A stretch of 5,366 nt of DNA from Sulfurihydrogenibium yellowstonense SS-5 (GTDB lineage: Bacteria; Aquificota; Aquificia; Aquificales; Hydrogenothermaceae). The notes under the pieces are model-generated. The model saw nothing but the letters and a program-made list of their open reading frames with translations, was not told where the DNA came from and made no database searches. The DNA lies in NCBI RefSeq assembly GCF_000173615.1, contig NZ_ABZS01000114.1, positions 1 through 5,366 on the forward strand. The letters run 5' to 3'. Of the stretch, positions 1 through 5,344 are shown one piece after another (the stretch's first letter is position 1; each line of letters begins with the position of its first letter). Made by a program: the position numbers and the translations under genes.

Positions 1-159
1 TGGTTTTTTGCATAATATACATCTGTCTGCTTCATCTTTTGCAGCAGTATGTCCAAATCCAAGGGAATACTCTTTAAACGTATTTTTTCTTATTTCTGGT
101 GGGAGCAATGGTATGTTATTTCTGTCATGCCTTCTGTAAACTACCTTCTTCTTTTCCAT
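1..159 (-). CDS. GltD-like glutamate synthase small subunit, N-terminal fragment
   Basis: The first 53 codons are present and the rest lies beyond the left edge. The start is an ATG at 159-157 with an AGGAGG site five bases upstream. The visible protein has a basic start, then a PEIR segment (about residues 21-24), a YSLGF stretch (31-35), and EADRCILCKKP at its end (43-53). An EAxRCxxCKxP sequence opens the cysteine-rich [4Fe-4S] region of the GltD family, which passes electrons from NADPH to make glutamate from glutamine and 2-oxoglutarate. The gene follows argF after a single base, so the two are very probably co-transcribed and translationally coupled. Many thermophiles have a stand-alone homotetrameric form (often named gltA) instead of a true GltD subunit, and the fragment cannot separate these. 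Another FAD/NAD oxidoreductase with the same N-terminal module is also possible. Confidence 0.72.
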   Translation of the reverse strand, partial: MEKKKVVYRRHDRNNIPLLPPEIRKNTFKEYSLGFGHTAAKDEADRCILCKKP

Positions 160-160
160 T

Positions 161-1084
161 TTAACCTCCTATATTTTTTTTGAATAAAAAGCTCATCAAT
201 GATTTTTGAACATGCAGCCTGTTTTCTGCTTGATTAAAGATAACATCTGAATACTGTTCGAACACATCTTCTGTTATTTCTTCACCTTTATGAGCCGGTA
301 AACAGTGCATCACAATCGCATCCGGTTTGGCAAGTAAAACTAAATCTTTATTTACTGTAAACGGTTTAAATACATCTTTTTTACCTTTTTCATTCTCCTG
401 TCCCATACTAACCCAAACATCTGTATAGATAACATCGGCTTCTAAAACAGCTTCTTTTGGGTCGTTTGTAATTGTGATTTTTGAACCGGATTTTTTAGCA
501 ATTTCTAAGCTTTCATAAACAGCTTTGCCGTTTGGTTCATAGTTAGGGGGTGTTGCAACCGACATATCCATTCCCATCAATGCACAAGCAAGGAGTAGAG
601 TATTTGCCATATTGTTTCCATCGCCTACATATGCAACTTTTTTATTTTCTAAGCTTCCAAACTCTTCGTCTATTGTCATTAAGTCTGCCAAAACTTGACA
701 AGGATGTTGATAATCTGTAAGAGCATTTATAACCGGAATAGAGCTATACTTTGCAAGCTCCTCAACCTCTTGATGTGAAAAAGTTCTTATTACGATACCG
801 TCAAGATATCTTGACATAACTCTTGCTGTATCTTTTATATCTTCTCCTCTGCTTAGCTGCGTGGTTGAACCGGAAATATATATAGGCTGGCCGCCCATTT
901 GATAAACACCAACTTCAAATGAAAGTCTTGTCCTTGTTGATTGTTTCATAAAAATCAGTCCGATAGATTTTCCTTCCAATGTTCTGTCGGCAAACTTATC
1001 TTTCTTAAGCTTTTTTGCATAATCAATAATGCTTAAAACTTCCTCTCTGCTTAAGTCTGTAAAAGATACAAAATCCCTTTTCAT
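161..1084 (-). CDS. argF: Ornithine carbamoyltransferase
   Basis: This cytosolic enzyme joins carbamoyl phosphate to ornithine to make citrulline in arginine biosynthesis. The 307-residue length is normal for the family. Visible motifs, in order, are the carbamoyl-phosphate loop STRTR (49-53), HPCQ (127-130), the ornithine-binding loop with SMG (226-228), and HCLP (260-263) with the catalytic Cys261. The SMG and HCLP motifs separate it from aspartate carbamoyltransferase. The ATG at 1084 has a GGAGG site (1091-1095) six bases upstream, and a strong promoter lies just before that. The GltD-like gene starts one base after its stop, so arginine and glutamate synthesis appear to share a transcript. 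Its paralogue pyrB lies upstream in the same orientation but is separated by a repeat element and argF's own promoter. I see no frameshift or missing active-site residue. I see no clear ARG box, though one could be missed by eye. Confidence 0.96.
   Translation of the reverse strand: MKRDFVSFTDLSREEVLSIIDYAKKLKKDKFADRTLEGKSIGLIFMKQSTRTRLSFEVGVYQMGGQPIYISGSTTQLSRGEDIKDTARVMSRYLDGIVIRTFSHQEVEELAKYSSIPVINALTDYQHPCQVLADLMTIDEEFGSLENKKVAYVGDGNNMANTLLLACALMGMDMSVATPPNYEPNGKAVYESLEIAKKSGSKITITNDPKEAVLEADVIYTDVWVSMGQENEKGKKDVFKPFTVNKDLVLLAKPDAIVMHCLPAHKGEEITEDVFEQYSDVIFNQAENRLHVQKSLMSFLFKKNIGG
165..170 (-). promoter_or_regulatory. Ribosome-binding site of the GltD-like gene, inside the end of argF
   Basis: The minus strand reads AGGAGG here, five bases before the ATG at 159. 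These bases also form the last sense codons of argF (the Gly-Gly end), and the argF stop codon lies between this site and the ATG. Ribosomes finishing argF would uncover the site, which suggests translational coupling. Confidence 0.8.
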
Positions 1085-1101
1085 TCAAAACCTCCATAAA
1101 A

Positions 1102-1130
1102 AATATAACACTGTTTGATTTTTAAGTCAA
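1102..1130 (-). promoter_or_regulatory. Sigma-70-type promoter of argF
   Basis: On the minus strand a TTGACT -35 box (1130-1125) is followed by exactly 17 bases and a TATATT -10 box (1107-1102). This is close to the TTGACA/TATAAT consensus. Transcription should start near 1095, right at the GGAGG ribosome-binding site, giving a leader of only about 11 nt. Start-site mapping would settle it. Confidence 0.7.
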
Positions 1131-1139
1131 CTTTCATAG

Positions 1140-1275
1140 TAGGCTGTTCCAAAAAATCCAAACCGTCATTCTGAGCGAAGCGAAGAATCTCATATTTTTC
1201 TTTTCAAATCAAAAAAATAAAAAGATGAGATCCTTCGGACTTACGTCCTCAGGATGACAAAATTGAAACAACCTA
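1140..1275. mobile_element. MITE-like palindromic repeat element (non-coding)
   Basis: The element has imperfect outer terminal repeats: TAGGCTGTTCCAA at 1140-1152 matches the reverse complement of 1263-1275 at 11 of 13 bases. Inside are two inverted copies of a roughly 30-base unit, at 1165-1193 on the plus strand and 1258-1225 on the minus strand. Both copies begin GTCAT(T/C)CTGAG and end GAAG(A/G)ATCTCAT. The centre is A/T-rich and nothing is coded, so a transposase would have to act from elsewhere. From memory, units starting GTCATTCTGAGCG recur as dispersed repeats in many bacteria; I could not check copy number here. The flanks AACTTTCA (1129-1136) and AACTTTTA (1275-1282) match at 7 of 8 bases and may be a target duplication, though the second overlaps the terminal repeat by one base. 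Alternatively this is a REP-type hairpin pair that does not move on its own. Confidence 0.65.
1211..1255 (-). terminator. Possible terminator for the pyrB transcript, formed by the repeat's right arm
   Basis: On the minus strand 1255-1230 folds as an ATCCT/AGGAT stem, a tandem GA/GA mismatch, a GGAC/GTCC stem and a GTAA tetraloop. A T-rich run follows about six bases later (1224-1211, interrupted by single A's). It lies roughly 110 bases downstream of the pyrB stop, before the argF promoter. The gap between stem and T-run makes it a weak candidate for Rho-independent termination. Confidence 0.35.
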
Positions 1276-1362
1276 ACTTTTACAATCAAAAATTGCGAGA
1301 TTTTTCACTTTTAAATTTTTTTAAATCTTAAATATACTTTTCCATCAATACTTATTTATACC
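1276..1362. other. AT-rich spacer after pyrB with no recognised feature
   Basis: Between the pyrB stop and the repeat element the sequence is strongly A/T-rich. I see no gene, RNA or GC-rich hairpin in it. A six-base AAAAAT/ATTTTT arm pair around 1288-1305 is too weak to call. Confidence 0.5.
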
Positions 1363-2277
1363 TTAATCCTCCAAATCTTTTAGATATTTATAAATAGCCA
1401 TTCTAACAAATAATCCATTTTCAACTTGGTCTAAGATTAAACTTCTATCTCCATAGACAAGCTCACTTTGGATTTCAATTCCTCTGTTTACAGGTCCGGG
1501 ATGCATGATAACTGCATCTTCTTTCATTTTGTTCAATCTTTCCTGATTTAATCCATACTTTATAGAGTATTCTCTTAAGCTTGAGAAAAATGGTTTATCC
1601 TGTCTTTCAAGCTGAATTCTCAAAAAGATAACTACATCTTTATCTTTTATAGCATCTTCAATGTCTGTTGTTATGTAGTCTGCACCCAATACTTCTGCAT
1701 GTCTTGGTAGCATTGTTATAGGTCCGCATACTGTAATTTCTCCTCCCAGCTTTTTAAAAAGTTTTATATCAGACCTTGCTACTCTACTATGAAGAATGTC
1801 TCCAATGATTGCTATCTTTAATCCGGCTAACGCTCCTTTTTTTTCTATGATAGTAAAAGCATCAAGCAATGCTTGGGATGGATGTTGATAAGTCCCGTCT
1901 CCTGCATTTATTACATGAGATTTTACAGACTTAGCAACTATGTTAGCCGCACCGGACATATAATGCCTAATAACTATAAAATCTGCGTTCATTGCCTCTA
2001 AGGTTTTCACAGTATCATAAAGCGTCTCACCTTTCTTTACAGAACTTGAAGATGCTGAAATGTTTATTGTATCTGCCCCAAGAATCTTTCCGGCAAGTTC
2101 AAAGGATGTTCTTGTCCTTGTTGAATTTTCAAAAAATACAAGTAAAACAGAGCATCCTCTTAGATCATGAAACTTTTTTTCTCCGTTTTTAAATCTCTCC
2201 TTGTATTCTTTAGCAATTTTAAAGATGTTATCTATGTCTTCTTGATCAAGCTGGTCAACAGAGATTAAATCTTTCAT
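1363..2277 (-). CDS. pyrB: Aspartate carbamoyltransferase catalytic subunit
   Basis: This enzyme joins carbamoyl phosphate to aspartate to form carbamoyl aspartate, the committed step of pyrimidine synthesis. At 304 residues it has the normal catalytic-chain length. Visible motifs are STRTR (52-56), the mobile loop ending KKGE (81-84), HPSQ (132-135), HSRVARS (163-169), the aspartate-binding segment around R220, Q222 and R225, and HPGPVNRG (259-266). No pyrI regulatory gene is adjacent. In Aquifex aeolicus the homologous chain is known to assemble with dihydroorotase; whether that applies here is inference. The ATG at 2277 lies nine bases after the stop of the DedA gene, and its AGGG site overlaps that stop, so the two are probably co-transcribed and coupled. 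All expected active-site residues are present. Confidence 0.96.
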   Translation of the reverse strand: MKDLISVDQLDQEDIDNIFKIAKEYKERFKNGEKKFHDLRGCSVLLVFFENSTRTRTSFELAGKILGADTINISASSSSVKKGETLYDTVKTLEAMNADFIVIRHYMSGAANIVAKSVKSHVINAGDGTYQHPSQALLDAFTIIEKKGALAGLKIAIIGDILHSRVARSDIKLFKKLGGEITVCGPITMLPRHAEVLGADYITTDIEDAIKDKDVVIFLRIQLERQDKPFFSSLREYSIKYGLNQERLNKMKEDAVIMHPGPVNRGIEIQSELVYGDRSLILDQVENGLFVRMAIYKYLKDLED

Positions 2278-2286
2278 GATAACCCT

Positions 2287-2853
2287 CTATGCTTTTATTT
2301 TTTTGTATGAAAAGGAAATCAAATATATTAAAAGTCCAATTACAGCTACAACCATTCCTACTATAAAGAAGTAATGCTTAGCCTCGCCAAATAGCATTGT
2401 TGCAACATGACCAAAAAGATAACCAATATACAAAAATAGGACAGCCCATATTATCAAAGATAAGATATTAAAAAAAAGAAATTTATAAAAATTAAAGCCG
2501 GAAGCTCCCATCAACATCATCGGAACTACTCTCATACCATACATAAATCTAATTATAAAGAGAGAGAAAATCCCATATTTTTGAATTAAGCTTTTCATCT
2601 TTCTGTACTTTCTTTTTGTGTACTTATTTCCAAGTAAAAAGTGTCTTCCTTTCCATCTTCCTAAGAAAAAATATATCAGTTCGTGAACTAATGCTCCGAG
2701 GATTGAAAATATGAGCGTTGGTAATGGTTCTAAAAATCCATGTTTTATAAAAAATCCAGCAACCAGTAGAGCAAATTCTCCTTCTAAGAATGTGCCTACA
2801 AATACAGCAAGATATCCATAGCTATTTAAAAGTTGTTCAAAGTTTTCTATCAT
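2287..2853 (-). CDS. DedA-family integral membrane protein
   Basis: This 188-residue protein is mostly hydrophobic, with likely membrane or re-entrant segments near 13-36, 43-64, 96-118, 124-148 and 162-182, and a Lys/Arg-rich loop at 76-92. DedA hallmarks are the acidic pair E24/E26 in the first hydrophobic hairpin, the GRxxG motif (65-69), and R102 and R108 spaced like the essential arginine pair of E. coli YqjA. Some family members are known to recycle undecaprenyl phosphate or other lipids across the inner membrane; the substrate here cannot be told. The usual proline in the RFxPGxR motif is replaced by Tyr105. The ATG at 2853 has an AGGAGA site (2862-2857) close upstream. The gene starts 18 bases after the tRNA 3' end and runs almost directly into pyrB, so its message probably shares their transcript. 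Confidence 0.88.
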   Translation of the reverse strand: MIENFEQLLNSYGYLAVFVGTFLEGEFALLVAGFFIKHGFLEPLPTLIFSILGALVHELIYFFLGRWKGRHFLLGNKYTKRKYRKMKSLIQKYGIFSLFIIRFMYGMRVVPMMLMGASGFNFYKFLFFNILSLIIWAVLFLYIGYLFGHVATMLFGEAKHYFFIVGMVVAVIGLLIYLISFSYKKIKA

Positions 2854-2871
2854 TCTTCTCCTGGATGTAAG

Positions 2872-2945
2872 TGTCCCTGGGCGGATTTGAACCGCCGACC
2901 TCCAGATTAGGAATCTGGGGCTCTGTCCTACTGAGCTACAGGGAC
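2872..2945 (-). tRNA. tRNA-Arg (anticodon CCT)
   Basis: A complete 74-nt cloverleaf is visible on the minus strand. The acceptor arms are GTCCCTG and CAGGGAC, fully paired. The D stem is GCTC/GAGC with a GG-containing loop. The anticodon stem is CCAGA/TCTGG with loop TTCCTAA, giving anticodon CCT, which reads AGG arginine codons. The T stem is GGCGG/CCGCC with loop TTCAAAT. The discriminator is A (2872) and CCA is not encoded, so it must be added after processing. Its first 18 nt are also the last codons and stop of the M16 peptidase gene, and the DedA gene begins 18 bases after it, so it appears to be embedded in a protein operon. Confidence 0.97.
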
Positions 2946-4247
2946 ACTTTCAGGTAGTAGTCTTACCTCTGTATAATTGTTATCTTTAAATGCTTTTATT
3001 ACTCTATCTAAATCTTCTTTTTTAACTTTTTTAATTCTGTCAAGATACTTTAAATCGTAGTTGATATCGCCAGTTACGGTTATAGAATAGCCAATCGCCT
3101 CTGCGTCATTATCGACTTCTTCTTTTGCAAAGATTTCTCTATTTATTATTCTCTTCTTAGCGTTTTCTACCTCTTCTTTAGAAAATCCTTTTTCTTGATA
3201 TCTTTTTATGATTTCAAATATTTTGCTTTTTGCCTGCTCTATTTTGTTTTCATCGGTTACAAAGTATATTAAAAACTGGCTTGTTCCTTTATGGGCTAAA
3301 TACCCACCCATGATTGATTGAACCAATCCAGCTTCTTTTATCTCTTGATACATTACTGAACTTTTTCCATTTAATAAAATCTCTTCTAACACATTAAAAG
3401 GATATGAATCTTTATCTGTAATAGGTGGGGCTTGCCAACCAATGGCTAAGTATGCTCTTGTAATCTGTTTTTTTCTTATATCTTCTCTTCTTACTTCTTG
3501 TTGTGGGTCTTCTAACGGAACCTCCGGCGGTTTGTAGTACTTACCTTTAACACTTCCAAAAGTTTTTTCTATCTCTTTCAAAACTTGCTCAGCTTTTACA
3601 TTTCCAACAATGACCACGGTTTTATTTGATGGAGTATAGTAAGAATAAAAATAGTTTCTAACTAATTCCGGTGTATAGTTTTCTATTGTTTCCCTGTAGC
3701 CTATTACCGGATATTTGTAGTTAGATTTTTTGTAAGCAAGTTTATTGTATGTATCCCAAAGAAGATTTTTTGGGTTGTCAAGATGTCTGTTCAACTCTTC
3801 TAAAACTATAGGTTTTTCTTTTGCTACCATTTCGTCGGATAATGTTGGTTCAGTAGTCATGTAGTAAAGATAGTACAATGCATCTTTCCAAAACTCACTT
3901 GCAATTTCAATATGATAATAAGTAAAGTCAAAGCTTGTTGCTGCGTTTATGCTACCGCCTTTCTTTTCTACTTCAAACTCTATTTCTCCTGGTTTTGTGT
4001 ATTTAGTTCCGTTAAAAAGCATATGTTCTAAAAAGTGAGCCAATCCTCTTTCGTTATCCTTTTCATAAACTGAGCCAACACCAAACCAGACTTGAACAGC
4101 TACAGCTTGCGTATCTTCTCTTGGTTTTATAACAACGGTCGTGCCATTTTTTAACTTTTTAATGATAATATTCTCTTTTGCCTTTACTTCCTTTACCAAT
4201 GCTAAAGCCATAATCAAACCCCATATTAGTATTATTTTTTTATACAT
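2928..4247 (-). CDS. Secreted M16-family zinc peptidase
   Basis: This is a single M16B-type unit of 439 residues, probably periplasmic. A signal peptide spans 1-23, with a basic start, a hydrophobic core and a likely cut after V-K-A. The zinc site is the inverted motif H71-F-L-E74-H75, with E144 and E151 as the distal acidic residues, at spacing that matches E162/E169 of pitrilysin. Domain landmarks include YYTPSN (203-208) and NGKSS (294-298) in the second half. M16B enzymes usually act as dimers on peptides or small unfolded proteins; no partner is encoded here. An in-frame TTG at 4253 exists, but the AGG site at 4256-4254 is six bases from the ATG at 4247, so I use the ATG. The start overlaps the Tim44-like gene by 8 nt. 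The last five codons (VPVAQ) and the TAG stop lie inside the tRNA-Arg gene. Confidence 0.93.
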   Translation of the reverse strand: MYKKIILIWGLIMALALVKEVKAKENIIIKKLKNGTTVVIKPREDTQAVAVQVWFGVGSVYEKDNERGLAHFLEHMLFNGTKYTKPGEIEFEVEKKGGSINAATSFDFTYYHIEIASEFWKDALYYLYYMTTEPTLSDEMVAKEKPIVLEELNRHLDNPKNLLWDTYNKLAYKKSNYKYPVIGYRETIENYTPELVRNYFYSYYTPSNKTVVIVGNVKAEQVLKEIEKTFGSVKGKYYKPPEVPLEDPQQEVRREDIRKKQITRAYLAIGWQAPPITDKDSYPFNVLEEILLNGKSSVMYQEIKEAGLVQSIMGGYLAHKGTSQFLIYFVTDENKIEQAKSKIFEIIKRYQEKGFSKEEVENAKKRIINREIFAKEEVDNDAEAIGYSITVTGDINYDLKYLDRIKKVKKEDLDRVIKAFKDNNYTEVRLLPESVPVAQ

Positions 4248-5130
4248 CGTCAACCTGTTTAATATCGTCCAATTTCCAATTTAAAGCTTTTCCTACAAAT
4301 GCCCAATATTCTGTAAATGATACAGGATTATATTTATCCCCTTCTACTATATTTCCATCGCTGTCTACTGTGTAATCAATAGCTGACGCATCAAGTCTTA
4401 CTATAACCACTTTATTATCTCCCTCTTCCTCAACATGAACAATTTCAAGATTTTCAATCTTTGGATTTTCCACAATATTTCTTAGTCCTTTAGCTTTTAA
4501 CTCTTTTAACTGCTCTTCTAAGTACTGATACATTCTATCTGTCAAAAAGTTTTTAACAGGTGATAAATCCCCATTAGACCATGCTTTTTGAATATCATAA
4601 AAAATACTCTTGGTTAAATTTAAGATTAACTCTTCATTGATGTAAGGCAAACTTCCGGCTTGAGTTTGAGAATCATCATACTGATAAGGCTGATAGTTTA
4701 AATTTGTATTGGAGGCATAAGATGGCTCTTCTCTTTTTCTAAATAGCCTAATAACAAAGAAAATCAGTCCAGCCAATAATAAAAGTCCTAATAACCCTAA
4801 TACTCCTGCTGCAAACTGTGGTCCTAAGAAATGGCTTAATGCTGAGAAAATCGCCATACCTGCTAAAGCACCAAGCAATCCTGAGAAGAACGATGTAAAG
4901 AAAGATGGCTTTTGCTGTGGCATTTGATTATACGGCTGTCCTTTGTTGACAGGATTAGCAGGATTAGATGGATTTGTAGAAGGATTAGCAGGTTTATTTA
5001 CTCTGTTAAAATCCTGGGCTTTGTAGCTTCTAAAGTGTGTAGAGCTTCCTTTTCCGGCCCTTGCAAAGCTATCTTGTGTCAGCGATACTAAAAAAGTGAA
5101 TACAGTCAGCAAAATTAAAATCTTTCTCAT
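4240..5130 (-). CDS. Membrane-anchored Tim44-like domain protein
   Basis: The 296-residue protein begins with a signal-like segment (1-24), then a basic Gly/Ser patch (25-35). A low-complexity Asn/Pro linker follows (about 46-62), then two hydrophobic Gly/Ala/Leu-rich membrane segments (about 78-101 and 105-129) and an RKR stop-transfer. The soluble C-terminal part (about 165-290) looks like a bacterial Tim44-like domain, with a DIQKAWSNGDL segment (179-189), a LTDRMY segment (196-201), IDYTVD (251-256) and FTEYWAF (272-278). In mitochondria Tim44 tethers the import motor; the job of bacterial versions is not settled. An in-frame TTG at 5145 would extend it, but the GGAGG at 5143-5139 sits eight bases before the ATG at 5130, so I use the ATG. 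The end overlaps the M16 peptidase start, so a joint envelope role is plausible but unproven. Confidence 0.87.
   Translation of the reverse strand: MRKILILLTVFTFLVSLTQDSFARAGKGSSTHFRSYKAQDFNRVNKPANPSTNPSNPANPVNKGQPYNQMPQQKPSFFTSFFSGLLGALAGMAIFSALSHFLGPQFAAGVLGLLGLLLLAGLIFFVIRLFRKREEPSYASNTNLNYQPYQYDDSQTQAGSLPYINEELILNLTKSIFYDIQKAWSNGDLSPVKNFLTDRMYQYLEEQLKELKAKGLRNIVENPKIENLEIVHVEEEGDNKVVIVRLDASAIDYTVDSDGNIVEGDKYNPVSFTEYWAFVGKALNWKLDDIKQVDDV
4254..4257 (-). promoter_or_regulatory. Ribosome-binding site that decides the M16 peptidase start
   Basis: The minus strand reads CAGG six bases before the ATG at 4247 and directly against the alternative TTG at 4253. Only the ATG is properly spaced. The site lies within the end of the Tim44-like gene, suggesting coupled translation. 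Confidence 0.6.
4951..4992 (-). repeat. Short direct repeats encoding the Asn/Pro linker
   Basis: AGGATTAGCAGG occurs at 4951-4962 and again at 4981-4992, with partial GGATTAG/GGATTTG copies between them. They encode repeated NPA/NPS units (PANP at residues 47-50 and 57-60) of the Tim44-like protein. Such linkers can vary in length between strains by slippage. Confidence 0.6.
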
Positions 5131-5138
5131 TCTAATTA

Positions 5139-5143
5139 CCTCC
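5139..5143 (-). promoter_or_regulatory. Ribosome-binding site that decides the Tim44-like start
   Basis: A GGAGG site lies eight bases upstream of the ATG at 5130. It overlaps the alternative TTG at 5145-5143, which therefore cannot use it. No convincing -35/-10 pair is visible upstream, so the operon promoter may lie beyond the right edge. Confidence 0.8.
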
Positions 5144-5185
5144 AAATATAAAGATATTTAAAATTTTACCATAGTGGAGATAAAA

Positions 5186-5207
5186 GGTGAGAAGTTGGCG
5201 AGAAGTT
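5186..5207. repeat. Tandem pair of an 11-base repeat
   Basis: GGTGAGAAGTT (5186-5196) is followed directly by GGCGAGAAGTT (5197-5207), with one mismatch. It lies in the leader of the Tim44-like gene. The second copy also forms the left end of the larger inverted repeat at 5197-5344. Confidence 0.7.
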
Positions 5208-5344
5208 TCTAAGTATTAATAAGCCTAAAAAATTAGTTAACTTTCAGACCTTCTTGGTCTCAGTACAACAAGATGAGAAGCTTGAATTAAAGCATCGTCG
5301 CTTTAAAGCCGCCGAGATTCTGTGTTTTTGTTGAATTTCTCGCC
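5197..5344. repeat. Non-coding inverted-repeat element, possibly a structured RNA or second MITE
   Basis: GGCGAGAA at 5197-5204 is the exact reverse complement of TTCTCGCC at 5337-5344, and a short internal loop later the pairing continues for three more bases. Inside are a seven-base stem TTAAAGC/GCTTTAA with a six-base loop (5287-5306) and a five-base stem AGACC/GGTCT (5246-5260). A CAACAA/TTGTTG pair (5265-5270 and 5328-5333) encloses the first of these. No convincing gene occupies the region: the open frames entering from the right edge end at 5304 and 5244 with no recognisable motif. The nested stems fit a folded RNA or a small mobile repeat. The palindrome reads similarly on both strands, so direction is unknown. 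I do not recognise a known RNA class (not tmRNA, SRP RNA or a tRNA). Confidence 0.4.

Noticed and set aside
1992..2192. A 66-codon plus-strand open frame
   Set aside because: It lies wholly within pyrB on the opposite strand, has no recognisable motif, and covers codons for conserved pyrB active-site residues. It is a shadow of the real gene.
4248..4253. TTG start for the M16 peptidase at 4253
   Set aside because: It would add only two residues and has no spaced ribosome-binding site; the ATG at 4247 does.
5131..5145. TTG start for the Tim44-like protein at 5145
   Set aside because: The TTG overlaps the GGAGG site that serves the ATG at 5130, and the extra residues would spoil an otherwise normal signal-peptide start.
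5145..5150. TATATT as a -10 box for the Tim44-like gene
   Set aside because: It abuts the ribosome-binding site, so transcription would start within or after that site, and no -35 box is found 16-18 bases upstream.
4951..5207. CRISPR-like repeats
   Set aside because: The direct repeats are only 11-12 bases long, have two copies each, lack uniform spacers, and one pair is coding.
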